From Metaphire vulgaris (Eukaryota; Annelida; Clitellata; Crassiclitellata; Megascolecidae): DNA of 64,000 bases. The position numbers and the translations under genes were made by a program. Below are positions 1-11,306 of the stretch, one piece after another. The stretch lies in NCBI GenBank assembly GCA_018105865.1, contig CM030848.1:4418001-4482000 (forward strand). Reading direction: 5' to 3'. The notes beneath the pieces were generated by a model. It had not been told where the DNA came from, searched no databases, and saw only the letters and a program-made list of their open reading frames with translations. The number at the start of each line of letters is the position of its first letter. Position 1 is the first letter of the stretch.

Positions 1-895
1 ATTCGCTATGTGTCACTCAGTGTCAACCGCAAGTATTAAAAACCATTTTTTCAGACCCAATCCTATAACAGTTATAGCAGTGATTACATACACAGAGTTC
101 GGGTTGGTCCTGTACGGCCACTTGATTGGATCGTAATGAAGTGATCCAAGCCAACCCGAATTAAAATATTGCTAATTTCTAATTGCTATGAATAGCTATG
201 AAATGTTTCCGTTGTTTTTTTACAACAGCCAATTCCATCAACAAGTACAGCGCAAATGCTCTTGCCTCTTTTTGCAAGTTTTACCATTCTGAATAGTGTT
301 CAGTATGACTTACGTGAAACTTTAATGCAAAACCGTTACCCTATTCCAGCGATTATTCTAGACCTTCTCTGGGGGGGGGGGAATCCCCCCCAGTTTTGAA
401 TTTCCCCCAAAATTTTTTAAAAGATTATAATGGGTTATTGCTAGTTGTCCCCCCATCCCCCTCTTCCTCCCCCCAACGACGTAACGTGGGGGGGAGTGCA
501 ATCTAAGAGATTATGATATGAAAACATCGAAAAGATGGAGATGACTAAAAAAAGGTCATAATTTTGAACTGCAAGAACCAAGAAGTCTCTGAAAACCTGT
601 ATGACTAAAAAAAAGGGTTGTCAGCTATTTTTCACGGAAACTTCCCCCAATGTCAAGGTGGCTAGAATAGACACTGCCCTATTCTATGTTTGCTATTTAT
701 TATTCAGTTATTTCGTTTTCCTTCCTTTTCCCACCCTCACCCCTACACCTGCATATATAAAAGAAGCTACAACGTGCGATCGTCCCTATATGGACCTGCC
801 TGTTACTGTAAGCTTGCTCTGACGCTCGCCTTTGCTTAACTATATAACCGGTGTAGCAAAAGTATGATAATATTTCAAACCATAAATGTTTTCAA
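1..895. other. Intergenic, no gene; palindromes and G/C homopolymers
   Basis: No supportable gene. An imperfect inverted repeat with TTCGGGTTGG / CCAACCCGAA arms lies near 97-162. A run of G followed by a run of C lies near 371-392. The hairpin motif ATGACTAAAAAAAGGTCAT sits at about 541-560. The stretch ending near 680 (cccccaatgtcaaggtggctag) recurs at 14265-14290, so this is probably old MITE-derived sequence. The 73-codon ORF at 601-822 has no recognisable domain. Confidence 0.4.
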
Positions 896-1379
896 TTATG
901 TTTTTAACTTACATCTCCTGTATCCAGCCATTGTTACACGCTCAGCCAGGTAACTTTCATCGTACACAGCCCGCAACACTCCATTGGCTGTCTTTTTCGC
1001 GTCAGACTTGTTCATAATCCTGTCTGTTGATAGCGTTTTGACCAACGCCCTAAAGAAAGCTCCATCACGTCCACTGTCTCCCAGTTCTGCAAGAAGGTCA
1101 TTCTGTTCAACATCTGAAGACACCACAGGACTTCTAGAAAGAATGGAACGCTGTTCAGCAGTGAGTCTGTACTGATTTAGATTAGGCAACACTGCTACAG
1201 AATCTACTGAATGCACTAAACTGTTAAACACAGACGAATTGTCCGACTGACTGGTTTCGAGTCGTGAGCTCAGATCTTTGATTGCAGTAACCAACGACTG
1301 CAATGTTGAGTTTATTGTCTCCATTGAATTGGCCATGGATTTTCCCAATTCCTCAAGTTTAGTTTCCAAACGGCTGTTT
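896..1379 (-). CDS. DUF4806-like C-terminal exon of transposon accessory gene
   Basis: Terminal exon ending in a TAA codon at 896. A typical acceptor (pyrimidine-rich ...TGTTACTTCAG) opens it at 1379. The product starts with a coiled-coil-like stretch (LETKLEELGKSMANSMETIN onward) followed by a globular region of about 90 residues containing LAELGDSG...FFRALVKTLS...ANGVLRAVYDESYLAERVTMAGYRRCK. That pattern resembles DUF4806, a domain common in invertebrate transposon-linked proteins. The upstream partner exon is at 2104-2849. Biochemical function is unknown. The match is by eye only, so the family name is tentative, but the coding character (intact frame, good splice site) is convincing. Confidence 0.55.
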
Positions 1380-2103
1380 CTGAAGTAACATGCAACAAGT
1401 AACCAGAATGACACTTAAGTGCACAGTGCCAAAAAATTAAAGAGCATTTGAATTTTCGCCACAACAGTAAATATCTACCCCTATTGTTAACACGTGGTTG
1501 CTGATCGACCTCCGTGGACGCCGTCTTTGGTACTCCGTTAAACTAAATAAGCCGACATTCCAATATAGCAGGGTTCTTATAAAAGCCTCAGCATTAGTAA
1601 GAAATTGGTTTTTTAATAAACCGGTTCTGGTGTTCAAAATTTAAGCTGGAGTTGCTAGGCTAAACAGTTAAAAGTGGCTACTCGAAAACGACTGCTAAGT
1701 AAAATATGAAACATTACATGGCACCAATAAACCTTAAAACCTTCGACTATGTTAATTTTACTGCAAAAGTTGTGGCAATTTAGCCGTATTAATGCCATGC
1801 AAAGCAGTGCATTTGCCATTCAGTCAATTGAATATTAGGCCTTTGAAAGTTCATACCATCTGAACCAATGCAAATCAAGCCCTGAAATTTGGTCTTAATG
1901 AATTTAGATCTATTATCGGCTGCTTGCCCAAAAAATGTATTCTTGCCCAAATTTGGGAGGGGGTGACATACAGCAATCTGACTTCTATAGTTTTAACACT
2001 ATAGGCCTACGGCTCAATTGTTCACATACCGACCTCTCTGTCGGCTACATATGCAATTTTTCTGTAAATTCAATGCTTTAAAGTAACTGAGTAACTGACT
2101 TAC

Positions 2104-2849
2104 GCATTTCAAAAATGTAATACTAACATTGCCGTTCTCGGCGTGCTTTCGGCCGTTGGTGAGATCAATAAATCACCCAATGAGAAATCCTCAATGGGCC
2201 TTGCTGGCGAGGTAATTGGTGGTTGAGACACTGACGTTGATTGAGCAGTCCGCTTTTTAGGCTCTTGTGCAGATGGTCCTTGTGTTGTCTTTGCCGTCGG
2301 TAACGAAATGTCCGTTACTTGATGTTTTCTCGGCGATTTCCTTACTGGCTGACTTTCACTTTCCGAGTCAGTTGCTGAATTGGACAGCTGTCTCTTCCTG
2401 CCTTTCCCAAGTGTATTGCATGGTGGTGCTGATGGTGGATGCTTGGCTACCACGTCGATCTTCCTGCTGTAGCCAAGTGTTTTGCTTGCTGGTGCTGATG
2501 GTGGTTGCTTGGCCATCACGTCAATCTTTGCCTTCACACGCTGCTGCGGCACATCACTGTCTGTGGACGTTCCCCCTTCGATTCTCTCCTTTCTGCACTT
2601 CACGTCAGCGTCTGCTTGAGCTTGGCTACGCTTTTTCGTTACGGTGTCCCAGTAAACTTCTCTGATCGGGTACTGTCGCCAGGTGGCCTTGTTAACTACC
2701 TGCGTTGGTTTCTCCGATCCGTTGCTCGGTGGATACCACAACGTCTCATTGTCTACCCAGTGTTTAGGCAATGCGGACACGTAAGACTGCCTAAGCAGTG
2801 TGTCTTTGTATGACACAACTACGTACAACAGCTGGTCTTTGGGTAATTC
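2104..2849 (-). CDS. N-terminal exon of the DUF4806-like accessory protein
   Basis: Open exon of about 746 nt bounded by an acceptor (TTGTTTGTTTCACAG, AG at 2850-2851) and a consensus donor GTAAGT (2098-2103). The first 80 residues (YVVVSYKD..., LPKHWVDNETLWYPP, TWRQYPIREVYWDTV) match the layout of the N-terminal part of DUF4806 proteins, which have a short beta-rich segment with a W..YP motif. The rest is low-complexity, rich in K, S, P and Q, with two near-identical units (KIDVMAKQPPSAPASKTLG and KIDVVAKHPPSAPPCNTLG), probably a nuclear linker. An upstream exon with the start codon was not found. The next exon is probably 896-1379. Confidence 0.5.
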
Positions 2850-3183
2850 CTGTGAAACAAACAATTTAAAAGAGACACGTTATAATTCCTTCGCATTGTT
2901 ACGCATTCATTTAACCCATTGTTGAGCACTAGTTAAACTTATTATTCTTAGTTAATGCAAAACTTTAACTGAATAATTTCAGTTTAACTGCACTGATGCT
3001 CTAACTACAAAGTTTCTAGTTAACTACTAATAGTTATACTATAATTTTTGCTTAGCTAACAGGACGTCAAAAATCCCTTTAATCCATATCCTGACTTTGT
3101 GTAAGCCTACCACTGATATCGGGTTTCATTCTGTAAGTGACAGAACAACATTTTCAAAATTACCCACCTCTACAAATTGTGGA

Positions 3184-5240
3184 TCATTTTGATGGCGACA
3201 AAAGTGTCTTGGCACCAGTTGGTAACAGGACGCATTTAATTACTTCATTGAAACTGTCCAAATATGCTGAGTTTAATGCAGTGCTCAGTTTTCTGACTTT
3301 CCAGATGCCCACATTTCCCGACTGTAATGGAGTACCCTTAAAATCCGGTGTTATTTTCAGTGGTAGTGTGAAAAAGTCCGTTTGAACTTCAAATACATTG
3401 CGTAAAATAACAACTGTCTTATCAGCCACCGTCTGCAGAATGTTGCGCACAATACACACTTGACCATCACATAGCAAGCAATTGTCACTGTCTTTCAGCG
3501 AAATGAATTGTCCGTTCCATATCAACTCTTTGTACTGCTTGTAGGAATCATTCTCGCTCAACGTTGGACCACGCCTGTGCAGTTTAGAAACCGAACCATG
3601 CTGCTTGTCACACATCCGTCCTGTATATGGTGTAATTACATAGTCACGTTCTGATACTCTCCGGCATATCTGCTGCACATAATGTGAGGTTTTTCGCTTA
3701 GCGTCAACTCCTTCATCACCCCGAGAAAACTCTCGTATTGAAGCAACTGAAATTGTCCAAAACGCCATATTTCCTAGCATCGTCTGCCAGGTGCAGCATT
3801 GAGTGTACATTGTACACAACTAATTTTTCGCCCGTGACACTTCACGAAGCCTTGCACAAAATATTCCAATGAGTCTTGCGCAAAATCCAGGTAATTGTCA
3901 ATAAGGTCCTTGGAACACAGACATCTTATCGCGACTGACAAGTATAAAAAGTTCTCATACTGCTTCCTAGGAACACTACTTTGCCTTAGAACAACAGGTC
4001 CTGTGTACAACACAAACTGTCTGCTTTCTGTTGCCTTCCACCGACTTGACTCGTACAATGTTCTACAGCGACGTTGGAATTCTTTGGGGATGCGACTAGC
4101 ACATAAGACCATATGTTCGCACACCTCGTGTAGTACTTCAGCAGTCAATGAACCTTTTTGTTTTGGTTTGTGGAGCATTGTTGCTAGACTGCGACCTATT
4201 CCCAGACAGACCAGGTGCATATAGTCGTACGGAAACTGAGATACCATGCCAACACCAACTTCACGCAATATACTGTCGTCTGTACGGTACTCGTCCTCAT
4301 CACCTTTGTCGAGATGTTGCTCGAAGTCACTATCCTGTCTGAGTTCAGCATCATTGTCCATAAATGTCATTCGTCTGTCATTGTGATGACCGCGTACTTT
4401 GCATCGGTCGCACCCGTACCTGAAGTTAAATGCATGCACACAGCGCACACTACCTCTTGCTGCGGCATCACAGCAAATGTTCAGAATTGAAATTGGTAAA
4501 CGACTATTTGTGATAGAGCAGAATACACCACCTTCCTCATTTATCACCTTCATTTCATCCACCAGCATTCTTAGGTAAACGTTAAAATTGGCAGGTTTTT
4601 TCTTGCCACCATATACACCAATAACAAAACGGCTGTCTTCACAGGTTCCATCAATTTAGCTAAAATCGCCAAACAGTGTAGTTGTTGCTATGACACATGG
4701 GAATTCCATCTATGTTAAGTTGTATTTTGAGCTCTGATTGCTTCAGAGTATCAGCAGAAGCACCTATGTGCTTCAGTGCGCAGTTTAATGCTACCATCAG
4801 TGATATGTGGATGTAATCACCACCACACAATTTGACCAATTTAAATTCTGTGTCAGTACCCATGACAGTTCTAACATTGACAGGTAGAGTTGAAACCATC
4901 CTTTCAATGTCGACAATACGTCATTTACACACGACTGACTCAGCTTGTGACGGTTAACAATAACTTTGATCTTATCGGTCAGGACGTCAACGTCGTCTAA
5001 CGTTAGATTGCGATCTGTACCCGTATCTCCGACAGCTTCCGCCTGTTCAACTGGTCGAATGACATCAGCAACATATTCTGTGCAAGTATCAGGTGACACA
5101 TTCGCCATGTAATCCATGTCATCTTCCTGTTCGTTTTCCGTTGATCGTTCAAATTTTATGATGTGTTGGTGCGACATCCTCAGTTCTTTTTCCTCTTGTA
5201 ACAGTCGCATTCGCTTTTTCATTCTGTATGTTTGCATCCA
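3184..5240 (-). pseudogene. EnSpm/CACTA transposase, frameshifted
   Basis: Collinear transposase segments lie in different frames. From N to C they are: 5237-4797 (MKKRMRLLQEEKE..., HKLSQSCVNDVLSTLKG), 4899-4660 (LPVNVRTVMGTDTEF, GGDYIHISL, LNIDGIPMCHSNN), 4640-3774 (EDSRFVIGVYGGKKKPANFN, CDRCKVRGHH, FPYDYMHLVCLGIG), then 3819-3184 (QICRRVSERD, LLCDGQVCIVRNI, SGNVGIWKVRKLS). Breaks lie near 4870-4900, two between 4640 and 4680, and more near 3715-3810. The block order and the DYMHLVCLG signature are those of animal EnSpm (CMC superfamily) DDE transposases. An upstream alanine/threonine-rich segment at 5441-5550 starts at a good acceptor (TTTCTTGTTTTCAG) and may be a 5' exon. Not expected to be active. 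Confidence 0.75.
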
Positions 5241-5640
5241 CTTGTTTCTTTGCTTTCGCTAATAAACCAGTACAGCACACGGGTGCTAGTCGCAATCTGG
5301 AAATGACTATGTTCCTGTCTATTTATTTGGTAAAACTTACCTAACGGTTATACAATGCTAAAAAAAAGGGTCGTCTTCAACCCAGACCCACGTTAGCAAT
5401 CATTTAGCAGTGCACAGTCTTAACCTAATGCATTTACATAGAGCCTAACCTTTTTTTGTAAGACGCTGTCTGCTGTCGCTGGTGTCGCTGGCGTCGCTGC
5501 TGCCGCTCCGGAACCGGAAGTCATCATCACGTTGTCGACAAGCTGAAAACAAGAAAGAAACTGAAGTACGTGTGCCACTACATAAAAACGACATTGCAAG
5601 ATGAAAATTTCGAGTTTAGAGTCTAACATCTCGAGGTTTT

Positions 5641-6270
5641 GTAGTTGCTAAAATAGTTTGTAATACTTTACACGTTTTTTTGTCAACTGACATGACTACA
5701 AGTACAGTACACTCGCTACATGTTATTATCCTGTAACTAGTTTTAAGTTGTAACACATTTCACATTTATTAATTTCTTATTTAATTATAAATTAGTTAAG
5801 GTTCAGTTAGATTGGCACGTAAAAGCGATTCAAGCACAGCTGAGCTTCAATCCACTTATTAAAAAATAAGAAATAGGAAAATGGCAGACTAGACTTACAT
5901 CACGCATTTACTCACTGACTAACTCACTCAACAATTGAAACCCGCCGACCATCCCCAGTAGGCCAGTTATCCAACTTGCCAATTTAAAGTAGACTTAAGT
6001 GTCCACAAGAATGAAGCTAAATTAGTTCAAAAAAGTCATATGCTATACGGCTTTATGTAAAAAAAGGGAAAGAAACCGACACACAAAGTTGCACAGACCT
6101 GCAAATAAGTTAACAAATTCGAAGAACCCTTTATTGAACATGATACTAATTCACTACACGACCGGCACTTCACTTTAACATTTGCATTTGAAACAACATG
6201 AAGGTAATCATTATAAACAGCCTATAACTGTCACAAAACTCATATAACTATAAATATAAAGTATGAATGT
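5641..6270. other. Non-coding, no feature recognised
   Basis: AT-biased sequence without long ORFs, splice-bounded exons or clear repeats. It may include the terminal part of the CACTA element, whose inverted repeat I could not identify. Confidence 0.3.
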
Positions 6271-6665
6271 AAATGAAATAAAAATAAAAATATATATATA
6301 AATGTATAAATTAAATAAATAATATATATAATATAATGTAATATATAATAAAAATATAATATAAATCAGAATAATATAATAATAAGAAGAAGAAATTTAT
6401 AATAATAATACTAATAATAATAAAAATAATAATAGTAATATAATAATATAAATAACTATAAGTATATAGTTATTAATATATTATAGTATAAACATTACAT
6501 AATAAGTAAAAATCTTATAATAATAATAATAAGTTTATAATGAATATAGTAATAATAATATAATTATATAATTAATTATAAAAATGTAATATACAATATA
6601 ATGATAACAAAATAATTATAATATATTAAAAAATATAATATAATAATATAATATAAAATATAACA
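6270..6665. repeat. AT-rich low-complexity tract (TAATA/ATAAT)
   Basis: About 400 bp of almost pure A+T with degenerate AATAAT and ATATAAT words and hardly any G or C. It has no coding potential and looks like an eroded microsatellite. Confidence 0.85.
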
Positions 6666-7790
6666 TAAATACATTGAATATGTTAACATTGAGAAATAAT
6701 TCAGACCCTAAAGGAAATGATTACCGCATGAATAAAGTCATTAGACTTCTAACAGTAATTCCATATTGCTGCTGTTAGATTTACACTTATCTTTACTAGC
6801 ACGAAACTGTAATTTTATTCCCAAAATAGCGCAGCGTCATAAAAAAAGGAAGTAGGCTAACCAAATGATAAGCTGATTCCCTGCCAATTGGAAAGGCAGT
6901 AAAAAGTAAGTAAGTAAATGTGTGAATGGCAACTGACCAGAGCAGCGAGCCCATCTACCAACAACCGTACTACATGCTAATACGCTATTAGAACTTACAA
7001 TCTTTAATTGGGGTAAAGCAAGTACAATGGCTCATTTACTCAAGCAAGCAACCTATCAAGACGAACAAAACAAGAAAACGGTGCAAAAGGCAACGTCTTT
7101 ATTATCTTTATTGATCATCGTCAGGTTAAATAGACAGAGCTGTTTAGAACATTTATATCAGCAAGCTTAGCTTAACTCACGTTGCTTCCTTCCATTGCTA
7201 GAGGTACGAAATATAGCTTGTTGCTCGTCCGGACACAATCGTTCAACTTGTGATCGAAGAATTGGCACGCCGCGTGGTGGACTTTCGATGCGAACTAGCT
7301 TGTTAAAAACTCACAAACAGGACAAAAATGTATAGCAAATAGATTTGTACAATGCAATGACGCAAGTCTGAAATTTTATGTAACAAAAGGCAATGTTTAC
7401 TACAAATGGCTGTGCAGATTTTAAGAATAAGCACAATAATCAATGATCTTAAACAACACTGGCAAATTCTGCAATTTTTACTGATTAAACAAGCAGTAAA
7501 TAGTTATTTATATCGTTAAACTTATACAAATGTAAGACGCAAGTGAGTTACTAGCTTTGAAAAAAGCTCAGAATACTCAATTATTTAAACTAAGCACGGT
7601 TATCACGTAGTAACAAAGAGATTCGACCTGATCAATATGGAAAGCAGATTCAAATGGAACACAACAACGAATGGAGTCTGCGCGTGTTACTTCGAGCCCC
7701 TGCACGTATATGATTGGTCAGATCCGTTGGATTTGAATTTTGCTAGCCCAATCGCTTATAGTCTTATACAAAACAGCTAGGTCTCTCTGT
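6666..7790. other. Non-coding, no feature recognised
   Basis: No long ORF, no TIR pair and no recognisable coding exon on either strand. Short stop-rich frames only. Confidence 0.3.
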
Positions 7791-7885
7791 CTCTCCATTC
7801 CTCTAGCTGTCTGCATGTCTCCCTATCGTGATCTGTCTGTCTGTCTGTCTCTCTGTGTGTCAATCTCGATCTCTCTCTCACCTCT
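7783..7885. repeat. CTGT/CT microsatellite
   Basis: Imperfect run of CTCTGTCT and CTGTCTGT units. It produces the spurious serine/leucine-rich ORFs here. Confidence 0.8.
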
Positions 7886-7941
7886 GTGCCTATCCCGATT
7901 GTTGAAGAACGCCAGAGCGAGCGGTTACAGCTAGTTTATGC

Positions 7942-9007
7942 CAGCAGAGGTGCACAACCCGTGGCCCGCGGGCCACTTGTGGCCCGCCGGCGATTTCTTG
8001 TGGCCCGCGGACGTTTCCATGATTTCAATGGAAAGTGGCCCCCAAAGGCGAAGGCTTTCTTGCTTTCATATTAACGCCACAGATCTTCACAGTTCAGATG
8101 AATTAAAAACGGCGTTGAAGGAAATCGATATATATATACTGACATTTTACAGAAGTATCTCCCCCAAGAGATTTGTAAAAACTAAGGATTTAGCCTGCAT
8201 GTTGCTTGCCAAATTTGGAAGAGCTTAATTGTGTGAATAAACATTTTTTAACGAACTTGAGAAAATGCTTTATATGGTCCAGGTTGAGTAACGATAACCT
8301 GTGCACGATTTTAAAAGTTACATCAAAGTGAAGTGCCATCAAAATTAATATGGATTAAATTGCTAAACAATCCCATTAGCTATAAAAAGGCGATTCAGGA
8401 TTTGAATTAATATACAATTCTGCAAATAAGTTAATCAGTCACTTTGGGAAGACAAGAAAATAGGATTTTTATATGAGTATTCTAATTCACTCAGCTGGGA
8501 TGAGGTATTTGCATATTCATACACTTACTATAGCAGAAAGGCGTGTGGCATTTCGGACACTATGGAATAAAATTGGGGCGAAATATATTTACAATTGTGC
8601 AAATATTTTAATCAGTCACTTTTGAGGAGACAAGAAAATAGTCTTCTTATTCGAGTAGGCCCTATTCTTTACTCCGCTGACATGAGATGTTTGCATATAT
8701 CCATACACTTAATTAGGCCTACTGTAGCAGAAAGACGTGTGGCAGCCATTTCGGACACTGTGGAATAAAATTGGGACGACATACGTATATAGTTTTTAAC
8801 CCTTAACAATCCTTAATTCTACATTTAAATAACTAATCATTTTAATTTCGGTTGTTTCCACTGAATTGGTTGTATTCGTCAGAAATTCCGTGAATTCCAT
8901 ATACTATCAACGTACCACTTCTGCATTACAAAAAAACGCACGTGGTCCGCGGAGTCTTGGAACCGCAAAAATGTGGCCCTTCATCCATAACAGGTTGTGC
9001 ACTCCTG
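7942..9007. mobile_element. Non-autonomous hAT-type element with 8-bp TSD
   Basis: The left end reads CAG-CAGAGGTGCACAACC and the right end, reversed, CAGGAGTGCACAACCTG, so the ends are clear inverted repeats starting with CAG. Both sub-ends carry GTGGCCC/GTGGTCC-rich sequence. The flanks are GTTTATGC (7934-7941) and GTTTATGG (9008-9015), a 7/8 match to the 8-bp target duplication expected of hAT elements. No transposase remains inside. The 1.07-kb body contains an internal tandem duplication (separate entry). A related right end survives at about 36510-36535 (GGGTTGTGCACCTCTG). Confidence 0.85.
8408..8783 (+). repeat. Two-copy tandem duplication inside the hAT-type element
   Basis: Two units of about 180-195 bp. 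Shared landmarks are GCAAATAAGTTAATCAGTCA / GCAAATATTTTAATCAGTCA, GACAAGAAAATAG, CATACACTTA, GTAGCAGAAAG-CGTGTGGCA and TCGGACACT-TGGAATAAAAT. The second unit has small insertions. Confidence 0.85.
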
Positions 9008-9087
9008 GTTTATGGGTAAAAATTGAGGGGAGAGAAACGATTATGACATTCGAATCCATTGCACAATATATAGTGGTCCAACTACCA

Positions 9088-9285
9088 GAAAATCTTGATG
9101 ACCTTTTTTTAGTCATCCGAGATTTTCAGGAACTTGACGTCCAGTTTAATTCCCATCAAAATTAGCTGACGACCTTTTTTTAGTCATCAGAGATTTTCAG
9201 GAACTTGACGTCCAATTTCCCATCAGACTTAGCTGATGACCTTTTTTAGTCATCCAACGTTTTAAAAGGACTTGACGTGCTTTTC
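9088..9285 (+). repeat. Three tandem units of a hairpin-bearing repeat
   Basis: About 75-bp units each containing GA(T/C)GACC-(T)6-7-AGTCATC, followed by GATTTTCAGGAACTTGACGTCC and CCATCA. The core is self-complementary (GATGAC...GTCATC). The same core occurs at several other sites in the window. Confidence 0.85.
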
Positions 9286-9509
9286 ACAATAGCGTACCAC
9301 CTTTTTATTTTTTTGTCAGTCCAGATGTTTTTGCCGGGCCCAAAAAAGAGGTGCGGGGGCCCAAAAAGAGGTGCCGGGGCCGGGCCCCGGCGGGCCCTGG
9401 CTCACTTTAAGCCCTGACGAACCCCCGGACGTACTGTGTCGACGAAATTTTCAAACCACTTCTCGAACAATTCCGATGTTATCCACCATTTCTTACTGTC
9501 GCGCCATAA

Positions 9510-9641
9510 GGGGTCATCCATTTAGTACGTACGCACTGAGGGGGAAGGGGGTCGTATTTTTGAATTTTTCCTATGTACGCCATGTGCAACGGGAGGGGTC
9601 AAAATTATGACTTTTTGCGTACGTACTAAATGGATGACCCC
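9510..9641. mobile_element. Palindromic MITE with TAA target duplication (Harbinger-like)
   Basis: 132-bp element. The ends GGGGTCATCCATTTAGTACG and CGTACTAAATGGATGACCCC are perfect inverted repeats of at least 26 bp. It is flanked on both sides by TAA (9507-9509 and 9642-9644), the 3-bp target duplication typical of PIF/Harbinger elements. It has no coding capacity. Confidence 0.9.
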
Positions 9642-9644
9642 TAA

Positions 9645-10263
9645 ACAGATCCTGTATGCGCCTTGTCTTGGAATTGCGAAGAAGTGTAGCAGGATTTTAA
9701 CAGCCGTGCCTATGCCAAAATGTAATCCGATTTTTAAAAAAAATTTGTATTGTTTTGTTCCAAATACATTTCCCTGCATCTTTGCGCTCACAAGAGATAG
9801 GTTGGCACTCAACTATTTTAGCTGCAAATCTTGAAAGAAGTATTTGATTTCTGAGGGGATCTGTATTAGGCCGGAGACGTGATCGACCTCTGCCAATGTT
9901 TAGAAATATTTTTGCACGGCTGGTTAGAAAAAGGAATTGAAATGCAGGAGAATGGTATATATATCATTTTAACTTTCATATATAGCCTGATATATACAAT
10001 AACAAGTTGGAAAAGTCCAATATAGAGTGAAAATACGCAAAAAGAAGGACTTCTCCGCTTGTTTCAGTTTGACTATATAGGTATGGCGGCTACGCATGAA
10101 GGGCGTCGTAAATAATATCTATATGGCATTGTCCCCCATTCATTTATGAGTCAAACAATGTAAATATTTTGAAAATCGGTCCCCTCTATACTGGATCTAT
10201 GTATACCATATAATTATTTTTAATGACAAAAGAATCACGCAATTAGTCGAACTTTTCTTACTG

Positions 10264-10266
<3 letters not shown>
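9645..10266. other. Non-coding, no feature recognised
   Basis: No coding exon or clear repeat seen. Confidence 0.3.

Positions 10267-10335
<69 letters not shown>
10267..10335. repeat. (TA)n microsatellite
   Basis: About 34 perfect TA units. Confidence 0.98.
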
Positions 10336-10337
<2 letters not shown>

Positions 10338-10494
10338 TATTACATAATTCTCGATGTCTGTCGCGTCTGTCCGTCCGCAACACGGCGGGTATTGCAAGAC
10401 GCTGTTGTCATTGACAACCAAATATTGTTTAGTCAAAAATGTATTAAAATCAACGGAGCGTTTAACGAAGCGTCTTAATTGCAGCTTAAACCCA

Positions 10495-11130
10495 CGTCCC
10501 TCTTCCTCACCCCATCCTCTACCAATCGCCCAGGCCCCAACCTATTCCTGCCCCCGGCCCCAAACCCCTTTTTCCCTTCCTTTCCCCATCCCCCTTCCTC
10601 TCCCCATCCCCTCCCAATCGCCCTGGCCCAACCCATTCGGACCCGGCCCCAAACCACCCTGTTCCCCTTCCCTCTCCTTAACCCTTTTCCCCCTCTCCCC
10701 ATCCCTCTCCCAATCGCCCCGGGCCCCAACCCATTCCGGGGCCCCGGCCCCAAACCCCGTTCCCCTGCCCTCTCCCCATCCCTTTTCCCTCTCCCCATCC
10801 CTCTCCCAATCGCCCTCCCAATCACCCCTGACCCCAACCCATTCCGGCCACGGCCCCAAAACCCCGTTCCCTTCCTCTCCCCAACCCTTTTCTCTCTCCC
10901 CATCCTCTCATCCCTCTCCCAATCGCCCTGGCCCCAACCCATTCCAGCCCCGGCCTCAAACCCCGTTCCCCTTCCCTCTCCTTAACCCTTTTCCCTCTCC
11001 TCATCCCTCTCCCAATCGCCCCGGCCCCAACCCATTCCAGCTCCGGCCCCAAGCCCCGTTCCCCTTCCCTTTCCCCATCCCCTTCCCTCTCCCCATCCCT
11101 TCCCCAATCGCCCAAGCCCCGTTTCCAAAC
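10495..11130 (+). repeat. C-rich minisatellite, six units of about 98 bp
   Basis: Each unit contains CCCAATCGCCC-GGCCCCAACCCATTCC, then CCCGGCCCCAAACCCC, then TTCCCTCTCC-rich sequence. The CAACC(C/T)ATTC landmark occurs near 10538, 10629, 10728, 10836, 10936 and 11028, spaced 91-108 bp. The strand is almost free of G outside GGCC and CGCC. The proline-rich ORFs on this strand and glycine/arginine-rich ORFs on the other are by-products. Confidence 0.9.
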
Positions 11131-11214
11131 CTACACAACGCTGCCCGAAAACCCGTACAACCCACTTTCCTCCTCTCAAATCTCCCTTCCCTCTCCCAAT
11201 GCCCTGCTCCCCGT

Positions 11215-11216
<2 letters not shown>

Positions 11217-11270
<54 letters not shown>
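11217..11270. repeat. (TA)n microsatellite
   Basis: About 27 TA units right after the C-rich minisatellite, mirroring the one at 10267. Confidence 0.97.
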
Positions 11271-11272
<2 letters not shown>

Positions 11273-11306
11273 CTTCCTAGCCTCAATACCTATTTTTATA
11301 ATTTTA

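Larger units (their letters stand above)
896..5640 (-). mobile_element. Decayed CACTA/EnSpm-type DNA transposon with accessory DUF4806-like gene
   Basis: The region carries two minus-strand coding units: a transposase (about 5240 to 3184) and downstream a spliced accessory gene (2849 to 896). The transposase shows the animal EnSpm signatures: a 'DGIP' segment followed by a short W motif, a C-rich CDRC motif, and the highly typical block DYMHLVCLGIGRSL. Pairing of such transposases with a DUF4806-type protein is my inference from general knowledge of these elements. I could not identify the terminal CACTA/CACTG inverted repeats or the 3-bp target duplication, so the element limits are approximate. 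Frameshifts in the transposase show that this copy is no longer autonomous. Confidence 0.65.

Noticed and set aside
360..400. G-run/C-run as a quadruplex or regulatory site
   Set aside because: A single homopolymer pair in decayed repeat sequence. Nothing indicates function.
10354..11280. Long proline/serine-rich ORF and overlapping glycine/arginine ORFs
   Set aside because: They fall entirely in the C-rich minisatellite and the TA tract. All frames are open because of base composition.
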